In this document: piece by piece, positions 56,075 to 64,000 of the stretch
Layout: the number at the start of each line of letters is the position of its first letter
Position numbering within the stretch: the first letter of the stretch is position 1
Source: Haloechinothrix halophila YIM 93223
Lineage (GTDB): Bacteria > Actinomycetota > Actinomycetes > Mycobacteriales > Pseudonocardiaceae
NCBI RefSeq assembly: GCF_000504245.1
Contig: NZ_KI632509.1
Coordinates: forward strand, 1,363,723 to 1,427,722
Direction of reading: 5' to 3'
Length of the DNA: 64,000 bases
Notes under the pieces: generated by a model
Seen by the model: only the letters and a program-made list of their open reading frames with translations
What the model was told of the DNA's origin: nothing
Databases searched by the model: none
Program-made: the position numbers and the translations under genes

Positions 56075-56535
56075 CGGGCAGTCCCCAGACCTGGCAGCCG
56101 TGGCGGCTACGGCAGACGGGACCATGGCGCGACGCCGACCTCATCTCGGTGTTCCTCACCGCGCTCATTGGCGTGGTCATGATCGTGGCGGCCTGGTTCG
56201 GCGCGGCGGGTGCCGCGTCGCTGACTCAGCAGGCCGCCTGGGCAACCCTCGCCGTCGGCGGTCTGGTGGTGTCCGGCATCGGGCTGAGCCTGTGGCTGCT
56301 GCGGCTGCGCCGCGCGATCGGGCAGCGCAGGGTCGGTTTGATCTCGCTCGATCCGCCAGCCGCGGCGGAACCAGCACCCCAGCCGATGCCGCGGCACGAC
56401 ACCGCGTCGCTGCCGCTGGTGCGCGCCGAGGGCATGCGCAAGGTGCACGACCCCGGCTGCCCGCTGGTGGCAGGCAAGGACGTCACGCCTGCCGCGTTCG
56501 GTGACGGTGAACCCTGCGCGGTGTGTCAGCCATGA
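56071..56535 (+). CDS. small membrane protein with C-terminal cysteine motif
   Basis: 154 aa from ATG 56071. Two predicted membrane helices (SVFLTALIGVVMIVAAWFGAA and WATLAVGGLVVSGIGLSLWLL) are followed by a cytosolic tail ending in HDPGCPLVAGKDVTPAAF and EPCAVCQP, a Cys...Cys-x-x-Cys arrangement that could bind metal. The topology resembles that of the preceding gene, suggesting a duplicated pair. The stop overlaps the permease start. Confidence 0.6.
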   Translation: MTGSPQTWQPWRLRQTGPWRDADLISVFLTALIGVVMIVAAWFGAAGAASLTQQAAWATLAVGGLVVSGIGLSLWLLRLRRAIGQRRVGLISLDPPAAAEPAPQPMPRHDTASLPLVRAEGMRKVHDPGCPLVAGKDVTPAAFGDGEPCAVCQP

Positions 56536-58502
56536 ACGAGCTGCTGCCCTTCGTCATCATCGGCATCACGACCGGTTCGGTGTACGGGCTGGCGGCGATG
56601 GGCCTCGTGCTGACGTATAAGACGTCCGGCATCTTCAACTTCGCGCACGGCTCCATCGCCGCGCTGGCCGCCTATGCCTTCTACGACCTGAACGTACTGC
56701 GCGGCCTGCCGTGGCCGGTGGCGCTGCTGCTGGTCGTCGTGGTGTTGCCACCGCTGCTTGCGCTGGTGATGGAACGCATCGCCACTCGGCTCGCCGACGC
56801 GACCGCGACCATGAAGATCGTCGCGACGGTGGGGCTGCAACTGGCCATCACCAGCGCGCTGCTGGCGCACTATGGCAGCGAGGGCTTGCCGTTTCCCGCG
56901 TTCCTCCCGGTCGAGACCGTCTCGCTGCTCGGCATCGAGGTCGGCATCGACCAGCTCGTCTCCACCGGCATCGCCGCGACCGGCGCGCTGGCGTTCTACC
57001 TGTTCTTCCGGCGCTCCCGGCTCGGAGTGCGGATGCGCGCCGTCGTCGACGACCCTGACTTGTTGTCGCTGTCCGGGACCGGGCCGGTGGCGGTGCGCCG
57101 CTCGGCGTGGCTGATCGGCACCTGGTTCGCCGCGATCTCCGGGCTGCTGCTCGCACCGCAGATCGGGCTGGACGCACTGCTGCTGACCCTGCTGGTGGTG
57201 CAGGCCTACGGCGCGGCCGCGGTGGGGCTGTTCCGCAACCTGCCTGCCACCTACGCCGGCGGGCTGCTGATCGGGCTGCTCACCGCGCTGGCGACGAAGT
57301 TCGTCGTCGGATCGGAGACGCTGGCGGGGCTGCCACCGGCGATCCCGTTCCTCGTGCTGTTCGTGGTGTTGCTCGTGGCGGGCAAACGACGCCTGGTCGA
57401 GGTCGGCGCCCAGCTACGGGCTCCGGTGTCGTCGCCGCTGCTCACCCCTGGCGCCACCAAGGTCGTCGTGCTGGTCACGCTGGTTGTCGCGCTGGCGATA
57501 CCGCTGGTTGTCGGCGCGAAGGTGCCAGTGTACTCGAACGCGCTGGTGTTCGTGCTGATCTTCGCCTCGCTGCACCTGCTGGTGCACACCTCGGGGCAGG
57601 CGTCGTTGGCGCACGCCGGGCTGGTCGCCGTCGGGGCGGCGTCGTTCTCGCATCTTGCTGTCGGCGCGGGGCTGCCGTGGCTGGTCGCGGTGTTGCTCGC
57701 CGGAGTGATCGCGGTGCCGGTCGGCATGTTGGTGGCGGTCCCCGCGATCCGGCTGTCCGGGTTGTTCCTCGCGCTCGGCACGTTCGGGTTCGGGCTGCTG
57801 CTGGAGCGGGTGGCCTACCGCACCGATTTCATGTTCGGCACGACCAGCACGCTCGAGGCGACCAGGCCAGCAGGATTCGCCTCCGACACGGTGTTCTACT
57901 ACGTGCTGCTCGGCTTCGCCGTCGCGGGTGGGCTGGTGGTCGCCGTGGTCAACCGCAGCAGGCTCGGCAGACTGCTGCGCGCGATGGCGGACTCGCCGAC
58001 CACGCTGACCACCCTCGGACTCGGCGTGAACGTCACCAGGGTCACGGTGTTCGCGATCTCGGCTTTTCTGGCTGGGGTGGCGGGCTCGCTCTACGCCTCG
58101 CAGAGCCTGTCGGCGACCGGCACGCCGTTTTCGGCGTACAACTCGCTGGTCTGGCTCGCGGTGCTGGTGCTGTTCGCGATGGCACGCTCGGCCGCGCCGG
58201 TGCTCGCCGCGTTGTTCGTCGCGGTCGCGCCCGCCTACGGCGGTGGCGAGGCGATGGTCGACTGGATGCCGGTGTTCTTCGGACTCGGCGCGCTGCTGGT
58301 AGCACTGCACCAGGCCGGTGCGCGGCGGTCGGGTGATGCTCAGGATGCCGATGCGCGTGACATCGGTTCGCGGGCGGATGAGCGGATCGGCGGCGGTAGC
58401 GCGGCGGCGGAACGGCTCGCGGAGGTCACGGCGGCGAACACCGCTCGGAACGGTTCCGGTGCGCCCGATGGCGCGCGGCTACGGATCGGAGCGTCGCGAT
58501 GA
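56532..58502 (+). CDS. fused LivH-LivM type ABC permease
   Basis: 656 aa from ATG 56532, overlapping the previous stop. Residues about 1-290 are a LivH-type permease (ITTGSVYGLAAMGLVLTYKTSGIFNFAHGS) and about 310-600 a LivM-type permease (SGQASLAHAGLVAVGAASFS, TFGFGLLLERVAYRT), joined in one chain; a hydrophilic tail of about 60 residues follows. In most HAAT importers these are separate genes. It should form the complete channel of the importer with the two ATPases that follow. Confidence 0.82.
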   Translation: MNELLPFVIIGITTGSVYGLAAMGLVLTYKTSGIFNFAHGSIAALAAYAFYDLNVLRGLPWPVALLLVVVVLPPLLALVMERIATRLADATATMKIVATVGLQLAITSALLAHYGSEGLPFPAFLPVETVSLLGIEVGIDQLVSTGIAATGALAFYLFFRRSRLGVRMRAVVDDPDLLSLSGTGPVAVRRSAWLIGTWFAAISGLLLAPQIGLDALLLTLLVVQAYGAAAVGLFRNLPATYAGGLLIGLLTALATKFVVGSETLAGLPPAIPFLVLFVVLLVAGKRRLVEVGAQLRAPVSSPLLTPGATKVVVLVTLVVALAIPLVVGAKVPVYSNALVFVLIFASLHLLVHTSGQASLAHAGLVAVGAASFSHLAVGAGLPWLVAVLLAGVIAVPVGMLVAVPAIRLSGLFLALGTFGFGLLLERVAYRTDFMFGTTSTLEATRPAGFASDTVFYYVLLGFAVAGGLVVAVVNRSRLGRLLRAMADSPTTLTTLGLGVNVTRVTVFAISAFLAGVAGSLYASQSLSATGTPFSAYNSLVWLAVLVLFAMARSAAPVLAALFVAVAPAYGGGEAMVDWMPVFFGLGALLVALHQAGARRSGDAQDADARDIGSRADERIGGGSAAAERLAEVTAANTARNGSGAPDGARLRIGASR

Positions 58503-59263
58503 GAACTGGGTTGCGGGTTGACGGGCTGACGATCAGGTTCGGCGGGCTGACCGCGGTCAACAGCGTGACGCTGGATGCCCCGCAGGGCAGGGTGACCGGG
58601 CTGATCGGGCCGAACGGTGCTGGCAAGACCACGACGTTCAACGCGTGCTCCGGGCTGCTGCGCCCGTCCGCGGGCACGGTGAGCCTGTTCGACCAAGACG
58701 TCACCGGCGCGTCAGCCGCCGCGCGGGCTCGGCGCGGGCTCGGCCGCACCTTCCAGCGCATGGACCTGTTCGACTCGCTGACCGTTGAGCAGAACATCGC
58801 GCTCGGCCTCGAGGCGCGACTCGCGCGCGGGCATCCGATCAAGCAGCTGGTCAGCTCGCGGGCCGACCGCAAGGCGGTGCGCGCGGCCACCGAGGAGGCG
58901 CTCGAGCTGTGCGAGCTCGGCGAGCTGCGCCGGGAGCCCGCTGGCGCGCTGTCGACGGGGCAACGGCGCCGGGTTGATCTCGGCCGGGTGCTGGCAGGCG
59001 GGTTCTCGATGCTGTTGCTCGACGAGCCGTCATCCGGATTGGACACCGCGGAGACGGTCCGATTCGGACAGTTGGTCAGCCGGGTGGTCGCCGAGCGGGG
59101 TTGTGGCGTGCTCCTCGTCGAGCACGACATGGCGCTGGTGATGGCGATCTGCGACTACCTCTACGTGCTCGACTTCGGCGAGCTGATCTTCGAGGGCACA
59201 CCGGACGAGGTGCGCGGCAGCGACGCCGTGCGCGCGGCGTACCTGGGATCGGAGGCGGCATGA
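58499..59263 (+). CDS. ABC importer ATPase, LivG-type
   Basis: 254 aa. Walker A GPNGAGKTT, Q-loop region LGRTFQRMDLFD, signature STGQRRRVDLGR in the usual LSGGQ position, Walker B LLLLDEPSSGLD and the switch His in EHDM are all present. Start ATG 58499 overlaps the permease stop. Paired with the LivF-type ATPase downstream. Confidence 0.85.
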   Translation: MRTGLRVDGLTIRFGGLTAVNSVTLDAPQGRVTGLIGPNGAGKTTTFNACSGLLRPSAGTVSLFDQDVTGASAAARARRGLGRTFQRMDLFDSLTVEQNIALGLEARLARGHPIKQLVSSRADRKAVRAATEEALELCELGELRREPAGALSTGQRRRVDLGRVLAGGFSMLLLDEPSSGLDTAETVRFGQLVSRVVAERGCGVLLVEHDMALVMAICDYLYVLDFGELIFEGTPDEVRGSDAVRAAYLGSEAA

Positions 59264-59285
59264 GGACTGCTTGCAGGTCCGAATC
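59262..59285 (+). repeat. 33-bp-family junction repeat, single copy between the two ATPase genes
   Basis: GAGGACTGCTTGCAGGTCCG begins at 59262, within the stop codon of the LivG-type gene. An ATG at 59260 reads through it as a 14-codon mini-frame (MRTACRSESEGADA), but the next gene has its own ATG at 59297. Confidence 0.85.
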
Positions 59286-59296
59286 GGAGGGCGCCG

Positions 59297-59995
59297 ATGC
59301 TTGAGTTGACTGGTGTTTCCGCTGGCTACGGCGAGGCGGCGGTGCTCAGAGACGTCTCGCTGTGGGTGCCGCCGCGCTCGGTCGTCGCGTTGCTTGGGGC
59401 GAACGGCGCTGGCAAGACCACACTGCTACGGGTGGCGTCCGGGCTGCTGAAGCCGTCGGCGGGGTGGATGTCGCTGGACGGCGCCGACGTGACCGGCAGG
59501 GCGCCGCACGTGCTCGCGAACCGGGGCGTGTGCCACGTGCCGGAGGGCCGAGGCATTTTCCCGACGCTGACCGTGCGGGACAATCTGATCATCCAGGCAG
59601 GTGACGGCGACGCCGACGACGCCGTCGAGCGGGCGGTGTCGGCGTTCCCGATCCTCGGCGAGAAGCTCGGCCAGCTCGCCGGTTCGCTGTCCGGCGGGCA
59701 GCAGCAGATGTTGTCGCTGAGCCGTGCCTACGTCACCGATCCGGCCTACGTGCTGCTGGACGAGGTGTCGATGGGGCTGGCGCCGGTCGTGGTCGACGAG
59801 ATCTTCGAGTCGCTGGCGACGCTCGCCGCGCAGGGTTGCGCGTTGCTGCTGGTCGAGCAGTACGTCACCAGGGCGCTTGAGCTCGCCGACTACGTCTATC
59901 TGCTCGCGCGGGGGCGCATCGAGTTCGCGGGGGAACCCGGCGAGCTCGATGCGGAACGGCTGATGGCTCGCTACATGGGAGGCACCCATGCCTGA
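59297..59995 (+). CDS. ABC importer ATPase, LivF-type
   Basis: 232 aa. Walker A GANGAGKTT, signature LSGGQQQM, Walker B VLLDEVSMGL and the H-loop position occupied by Gln (VEQYV), as is common in LivF. ATG 59297 after CGGAGGGCG. The 33-bp gap to the LivG gene is filled by the junction repeat. Confidence 0.85.
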   Translation: MLELTGVSAGYGEAAVLRDVSLWVPPRSVVALLGANGAGKTTLLRVASGLLKPSAGWMSLDGADVTGRAPHVLANRGVCHVPEGRGIFPTLTVRDNLIIQAGDGDADDAVERAVSAFPILGEKLGQLAGSLSGGQQQMLSLSRAYVTDPAYVLLDEVSMGLAPVVVDEIFESLATLAAQGCALLLVEQYVTRALELADYVYLLARGRIEFAGEPGELDAERLMARYMGGTHA

Positions 59996-60071
59996 CCACC
60001 GCACCCAGTCGGCTCGGTTGTCGCCCGCGCCCGTGAACCCCCGGACACGCAGACCGTGGAGGAGGCACACC

Positions 60072-61490
60072 GTGAGTATCTGGACACGCAGCCGCGTCCT
60101 GGTGGCGTTGTTCGCGGTGACCGCACTCGTCATCGCCGCCTGCGGGACGCGCGTCGACCACGACAGCATCGTGCGCGCGGCGGACACCGGCGCTGGGCCA
60201 GCGGCATCGGACGTCGCACCCGGCGAGCCGGGCGCGGTCGGCGACGTTCCCGGGGCCACGGAGGGGCCGGGGAACGGCCCGGCCGAGGGCGAGTCGGCGG
60301 ACGCCGCGCGGGGCGATGGCCCATCGGGCGAGCGCGGCGGAACCTCGGGCGACGCGGGCGGAGCCAAGGGTGATTCCGGCGGTGACCGGGGTGGTGCCAC
60401 GAACGGCGAGCCCATCGTCGTCGGCACCGTCGGTGCGTACTCCGGGCCAGGCGGCGCGGCGCTGGCGCAGGGCGCGCGGGGGTTGCAGGCGTGGGGCGCG
60501 CACGTGAACGCGAACGGCGGCATCGACGGCCGCCCGGTCAAGGTCATCGTGATGGACGATGGCGGCGACGCGGCCAAGGCGCGCAGCCTGATGAAGGAGC
60601 TGGTCGAGGAGCACAACGCGGTCGCTGCCGTCGCGGCGATGACCGTCGTGGAGACGTTGAACTCCTGGAAGGGCTACGTCCACGAGAAGAAGTTTCCCGT
60701 CGTCGGCGGTACGTGTGGCCCGGAATGGGTCAAGGCGCCGATGTTGTTCCGGCAGTGCCCGTCATCGGCCAACCAGATCTATGGCACGGCGCTCGTCGGC
60801 GCGAAGCACGGCGACGGCACGAAGTTCGGCGGCTTGTTCTGTAGCGAGACGCAGTCGTGCACCTACGTCGAGGAGCAGCTATTCGACAAGGGCGGCGCCA
60901 AGCGCGCCGGGCTCGACCCGGTCTACCGGGCACGGATCTCGGTGTTCCAGGCCGATTTCACCGCGGAGTGCATCCAGGCGCGGAACGCGGGCGTCGAGCT
61001 GTTCATGGTGATCGCCGACCCGAACACGGTCGAACGCGTCACGTCGTCCTGTCGCAGGCAGAACTTCAACCCGCAGTACCTGCAGATTTCGAGCACGATG
61101 CGGCCGCAGTTCGCGAGCAACCCGTCGTTCGAGAACGGGCTGGTCGGCATGCCGGTGTTCCCGTTCGCGGGGTTGAGCAACCCGGCGTTCAAGGAGTTCG
61201 CCGCCGCGTGGAAGCGCTTCGGCGACGGCAACGCCCCCGGTCCCGCCGCCGCGCAAGCGTGGGCGTCGGCGAAGTTGTTCGAGAAAGCCGCCAGTTCTGC
61301 CGGTTCCGAGATCAGCAGGTCGAGCATCGTCACGCAGCTGCGGAAGCTGCGTGACGAGCGCATCGGCGGGCTGACGGTGCCGCTGAACTACGACGCCAGC
61401 GGTGTCAGCGATGTCCCGTGCACCTACTACATGCGGATCGCGAGCGGCAAGTGGACCGCTCCTGACGGTGACGACCTCACCTGCTGGTGA
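60072..61490 (+). CDS. ABC importer substrate-binding lipoprotein (LivJ-like)
   Basis: 472 aa. A lipoprotein signal with lipobox VIAAC near residue 23 predicts anchoring to the outer face of the membrane. A Gly/Asp/Glu-rich disordered linker of about 90 residues leads to a periplasmic-binding-protein type I fold (VVGTVGAYSGPGGAALAQGARGLQAW, ANGGIDGRPVKVIVMDDGGD). GTG 60072 is preferred to ATG 59988 because GGAGGAGG is 6 nt upstream and the signal peptide starts there. The KstR box at the operon head argues for a steroid-derived ligand rather than branched-chain amino acids (inference). Confidence 0.8.
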   Translation: MSIWTRSRVLVALFAVTALVIAACGTRVDHDSIVRAADTGAGPAASDVAPGEPGAVGDVPGATEGPGNGPAEGESADAARGDGPSGERGGTSGDAGGAKGDSGGDRGGATNGEPIVVGTVGAYSGPGGAALAQGARGLQAWGAHVNANGGIDGRPVKVIVMDDGGDAAKARSLMKELVEEHNAVAAVAAMTVVETLNSWKGYVHEKKFPVVGGTCGPEWVKAPMLFRQCPSSANQIYGTALVGAKHGDGTKFGGLFCSETQSCTYVEEQLFDKGGAKRAGLDPVYRARISVFQADFTAECIQARNAGVELFMVIADPNTVERVTSSCRRQNFNPQYLQISSTMRPQFASNPSFENGLVGMPVFPFAGLSNPAFKEFAAAWKRFGDGNAPGPAAAQAWASAKLFEKAASSAGSEISRSSIVTQLRKLRDERIGGLTVPLNYDASGVSDVPCTYYMRIASGKWTAPDGDDLTCW

Positions 61491-61530
61491 GCGGGGTGGG
61501 GCCGAAGTGTCGGGCCGTAAGCTAGGTAAC

Positions 61531-62007
61531 GTGACGGAGCAGTTGACGGTGACGGTGGGACGGCGCGCCGCACGGGCGATCTTGATCGATGACCGGGGCC
61601 GATTGGTGCTGATCAAGCGCACGAAGCCAGGCCAAGAGCCGTACTGGACGGCGCCGGGCGGCGGTGTGGAGGATAGCGATAGCTCGATCGAGGCGGCCCT
61701 GTACCGCGAGCTGAGCGAGGAGTTGGGCGCCGAGGCGGCCGGGGCTTCACAGGTGTTCCTGTTTAGTTCACCGTCGGATGCCGGGGTCGCGGTGCAGCAC
61801 TTTTTCGTCGCGCGGCTGGTCACGCTCGATGAGTCCGCCCGTAGCGGTCCGGAGTTCAGCGATCCGTCCCGAGGCGGCTATGTCCTGGACAGGATCGACC
61901 TGCACAGCAACGAGCTGACCTCGATCGACTTGAAGCCGACCGCGTTGAAGGAGTTCATCCTGGCCAACCGCGAAGCGCTGCTAGCCGAAGCGGCTACCGT
62001 CGGTTGA
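61531..62007 (+). CDS. Nudix hydrolase
   Basis: 158 aa. The Nudix box is present around residues 38-62 (APGGGVEDS then ALYRELSEELGAE), with one extra residue and Asp/Ser at the usual first Glu; the REXXEEXG catalytic part is intact. It should hydrolyse a nucleoside diphosphate derivative. GTG 61531 has no Shine-Dalgarno; a GTG at 61507 is an alternative. Probably outside the steroid regulon. Confidence 0.75.
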   Translation: MTEQLTVTVGRRAARAILIDDRGRLVLIKRTKPGQEPYWTAPGGGVEDSDSSIEAALYRELSEELGAEAAGASQVFLFSSPSDAGVAVQHFFVARLVTLDESARSGPEFSDPSRGGYVLDRIDLHSNELTSIDLKPTALKEFILANREALLAEAATVG

Positions 62008-62284
62008 CCAGCTGGGCCATCGACATCGGCCCGGTCTCCAGCACTTCGCGATGCGACGAGCGACCGTCGCGCGTGACTGATCGTCAACGACGTGATCCCT
62101 GGCCTGCCGCAACCATTCGACTTGCGTGTCGGGATCACTGACATCGAGTGAGATCCGCCGCACGTCCACTATGGACACCAGCCTGTGAACAGCGAGCTTC
62201 AACGCGGCCAACGAACCCGTGTTGTCAATGACGTGATCCGCGATATCGACGATGCGGTCCGCGCCACGTTCGTGCTTGCGCGTA
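61990..62284 (-). pseudogene. C-terminal remnant of a P-loop NTPase-like gene
   Basis: The minus strand between menC and the Nudix gene encodes HERGADRIVDIADHVIDNTG and a following AALKLAVHRLV helix, which resembles the C-terminal end of nucleoside-kinase-like proteins. There is no start. Near 62045 a shift of one base moves the continuation to the sequence VLETGPMSMAQLVNRR and a stop. A truncated, frameshifted relic is the simplest reading; the family is uncertain. Confidence 0.4.
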
Positions 62285-63280
62285 CTAGCGGGATAGCTCG
62301 CTCTCGTACGCGGCGCGGACGCGGGCGAGCCGGTCGCGCCACCATGCGGCTTGGTTGGGGTCGGTGAGTTCGTAGGTGTTGAGCAGGTTCGGGTTTGGGG
62401 CCGGTGGTGTGCGCGGCACGGGTAGGTAGCCGTCCACCGCTCGCAGGGAGCCGGGTTCGGACACGATGTCGCTGTCCAGCAATGAGAGCGTGCCGAGTCC
62501 GCAGGCGAAATCCAGCTTGGGCAGGGTAGCGGCGAGGGCGACCTGTGCGGCGAGGCCGACGCTGGTTTCCAGCGCGGAGGAGACTACGCAGGGCAGTCCG
62601 GCCGCTTCGGCGACCTCTAGGGAGCGGCGCACGCCGCCGAGTGGGGTGCACTTGATCACGGCGACGTCAGCCGCGCCCGCGACGGCTACCCGCAGCGGGT
62701 CCTCGGCGCGGCGGATGGATTCGTCGGCGGCAATCCGCACCTCGACTTGCCGCCGGACGGTGGCGAGTTCTTCGATGGTGTGGCAGGGCTGCTCGACGTA
62801 CTCCAGACCACCCGCTGCCTTGTCGAGCTGGCGGATATGGGACACGGCGGTATCGACATCCCAAACTCCATTGGCGTCCACCCGGATCGCCCCGTTCGAG
62901 CCGAGGGCATCCCGGACGGCTTCGACGCGGGCGAGGTCTTCGGCTAGAGATTCGGGATGGTCAGCGACTTTGACCTTGGCGGTGCGGCATCCAGAGTTGG
63001 CGGCGATCTCGTGGGCACGTTCGGGGCCGACGGCGGGCACGGTGCAGTTGATCGGGATGCGGTTGCGTACGGGCTCCGGCCAACCGATGGTGCACTGTTC
63101 GATCGTGGTGGCCAGCCACGAGGCGGACACGGTGTCGTCGTAGTCGGCGAACGGGCAGAACTCGCCCCACCCAGTGGGGCCTTCGATCAGCATTCCCTCG
63201 CGCACGGTGATGCCCCGGAATCGGGCGCGCATGGGGATGGCGTAGATGCGGGCGCCGTCGAAGTCGATCTCGTTGGTCAT
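62285..63280 (-). CDS. menC: o-succinylbenzoate synthase MenC (enolase superfamily)
   Basis: 331 aa. Enolase-superfamily muconate-lactonising subgroup: the catalytic Lys in AKVKVA, metal ligands in IRVDANGVWD, EYVEQP and AADES, and the second Lys in VIKCTPLGG. The set and length match actinobacterial MenC, which dehydrates SHCHC to o-succinylbenzoate in menaquinone synthesis. ATG 63280 overlaps the stop of a decayed upstream frame. Confidence 0.82.
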   Translation of the reverse strand: MTNEIDFDGARIYAIPMRARFRGITVREGMLIEGPTGWGEFCPFADYDDTVSASWLATTIEQCTIGWPEPVRNRIPINCTVPAVGPERAHEIAANSGCRTAKVKVADHPESLAEDLARVEAVRDALGSNGAIRVDANGVWDVDTAVSHIRQLDKAAGGLEYVEQPCHTIEELATVRRQVEVRIAADESIRRAEDPLRVAVAGAADVAVIKCTPLGGVRRSLEVAEAAGLPCVVSSALETSVGLAAQVALAATLPKLDFACGLGTLSLLDSDIVSEPGSLRAVDGYLPVPRTPPAPNPNLLNTYELTDPNQAAWWRDRLARVRAAYESELSR

Positions 63281-63778
63281 CAGGTGGCGGTGTCCTCGTC
63301 TCGGCGGCTGCTGGTGCGGGTGAGGTCTGTGATGCGTTCGTCCAGCTCGCGCACGTCCGGCGAGCTGCTGCGCAGCGGCCGGACCTGTCGTTGCAGCGTG
63401 CGGAGCCGATCGAGTACACGAGTGGAACTGACTTGGCCTGCCGTGCGCACGGCGTCACGACCCAGCGAGGCGGCTTGTTCTAGGTCCCCGCCGACCAGAT
63501 GCGCGGTGGCGAGGTCGGTCTGGACGAAACACCGGCTACGCACCCGCCACGGCTCGTAGCTGTCCAACGCCTGCTTGATCAGGCGGGTGCCCTGCTCGGG
63601 CTCGCCCGCGTCGCGCAGGCACCGGCCGCTACCACGTCGGCGTCTGCATTCAACGCATGGACCAGTGCCTGCCTCTCGATGAGTTCCTTACGAGTCCACT
63701 CCGCGGCGAGATCCTGGATCTGCGCGAGTCCGAGTACCACCGGCTCGCTGCCCGGCGAGCCGGATAGCCTGCCGTCAC
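63280..63778 (-). pseudogene. frameshifted, 5'-truncated TPR-regulator remnant
   Basis: From 63567 back to 63280 the frame reads YEPWRVRSRCFVQTDLATAH and DLEQAASLGRDAVRTAGQ, a TPR C-terminal region of the type found in actinobacterial XRE-family regulators. Upstream, the similarity continues in another frame (LGLAQIQDLAAEWTRKELIE then ALVHALNADADVVAAG), with the break near 63615, and ends by about 63778 without the DNA-binding domain. A dead fragment is the best explanation. Confidence 0.55.
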
Positions 63779-63811
63779 GATCACTGTGCGAAACGAGAAG
63801 GAGTGTCCGCG

Positions 63812-64000
63812 GTGCCCATCGAGCACGAAGCCAAGATCCTCGACATCGACCCGGAGGCCACCGAGAAACTGATCGTCGACAAAGGCGGGCAGAAGCTCCG
63901 CGAAAAGTTCATGCGCCGCTACGTCTACGACATCATCCCCGGCGACGAGTCCAAGTGGATCAGACTCCGCGACACCGACGGCGAGACCACGTTGACCGTC
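63812..64000 (+). CDS. CYTH-domain protein, N-terminal part, cut by window edge
   Basis: 63 codons visible. The N-terminal IEHEAKIL is the ExExK-type metal-binding motif of CYTH (CyaB/thiamine triphosphatase) domains, followed by the RRYVYDI and KWIRLRDTDGETTLTV strands of the triphosphate tunnel. GTG 63812 lies 8 nt after AAGGAG. The protein probably acts on an inorganic or nucleoside polyphosphate; the rest lies outside the window. Confidence 0.75.
   Translation, partial: MPIEHEAKILDIDPEATEKLIVDKGGQKLREKFMRRYVYDIIPGDESKWIRLRDTDGETTLTV

Noticed and set aside
59260-59304. 14-codon mini-frame between the two ATPase genes as a leader peptide
   Set aside because: It is just the junction repeat read from the ATGA overlap; there is no attenuator-like structure, and the next gene has its own start signal.

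Overview
The window is high-GC actinobacterial DNA: GTG and TTG starts, ATGA/GTGA stop-start overlaps, a DUF222/HNH relic and actinobacterial menC. Mycobacteriales/Pseudonocardiales is my best guess, with Pseudonocardiaceae more likely than Mycobacterium; this is inferred from style and gene content, not from a marker gene. About 61 of the 64 kb is a dense sterol (cholesterol/phytosterol) catabolic island. It combines genes that in Mycobacterium tuberculosis lie between about Rv3515c and Rv3574.

Left to right. (1) 2-7022: the end of fadE34, a WS/DGAT acyltransferase, then the igr-type operon fadE28-fadE29-chsH2-chsH1-ltp2, which removes the last three side-chain carbons. (2) 13957-7073, minus strand: kstD-kshA-hypothetical-kshB-hsd4B-FAD oxidoreductase, covering opening of ring B and side-chain hydration. 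(3) 14672-18223: hsaA-hsaD-hsaC-hsaB, degrading rings A/B. (4) 24154-18516, minus: fadD3-crotonase-fadE31-fadE32-fadE33, and divergently 24289-28117: fadE30-ipdF-kstR2-fadA6, both for the C/D-ring propionate side chain. (5) A dead DUF222 gene under an SOS-like box. (6) 32881-29386, minus: echA20-ipdA-ipdB-ipdC, opening rings C/D, with two SDR genes divergent at 32985-34728. (7) 38044-34955, minus: fadA5, an SDR and an NAD(P)-binding protein; divergently cyp125, an NTF2-like gene, DUF1214, an SDR and a sulfotransferase (38281-43239). (8) 46695-43450, minus: DUF35-ltp4-ltp3; echA19 (minus) and fadD19 (plus), with fadD19 followed by four auxiliary genes to 54243. (9) 54254-61490: an operon under a KstR-like box encoding a secreted anchored protein, two small membrane proteins and a complete HAAT-type ABC importer. 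(10) 61531-64000: unrelated genes (Nudix, menC, CYTH) with decayed fragments, marking the island's right edge.

Regulation is readable. About ten KstR-type boxes (TnnAACnnGTTnnA) sit before nearly every side-chain and ring A/B unit. A KstR2-type box (AnCAAGnnCTTGnT) lies between fadD3 and fadE30, and a degenerate one between echA20 and the SDR genes. kstR itself, hsaEFG, mce4 and the fadE26/27 pair are not in the window.

The most unusual content is a set of short repeats embedded in this island. A 33-bp direct repeat sits at operon gene junctions, is translated, and supplies the start codon of ipdB and ipdC. A palindromic element occurs both between genes and as an in-frame insertion inside fadE28, with compensatory stem changes. 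A second hairpin element provides the N-terminus of Ltp2. ChsH2 also lacks the cysteines of its DUF35 zinc finger. The best candidate for an undescribed system is the ABC importer operon with its novel secreted partner at 54.3-61.5 kb.
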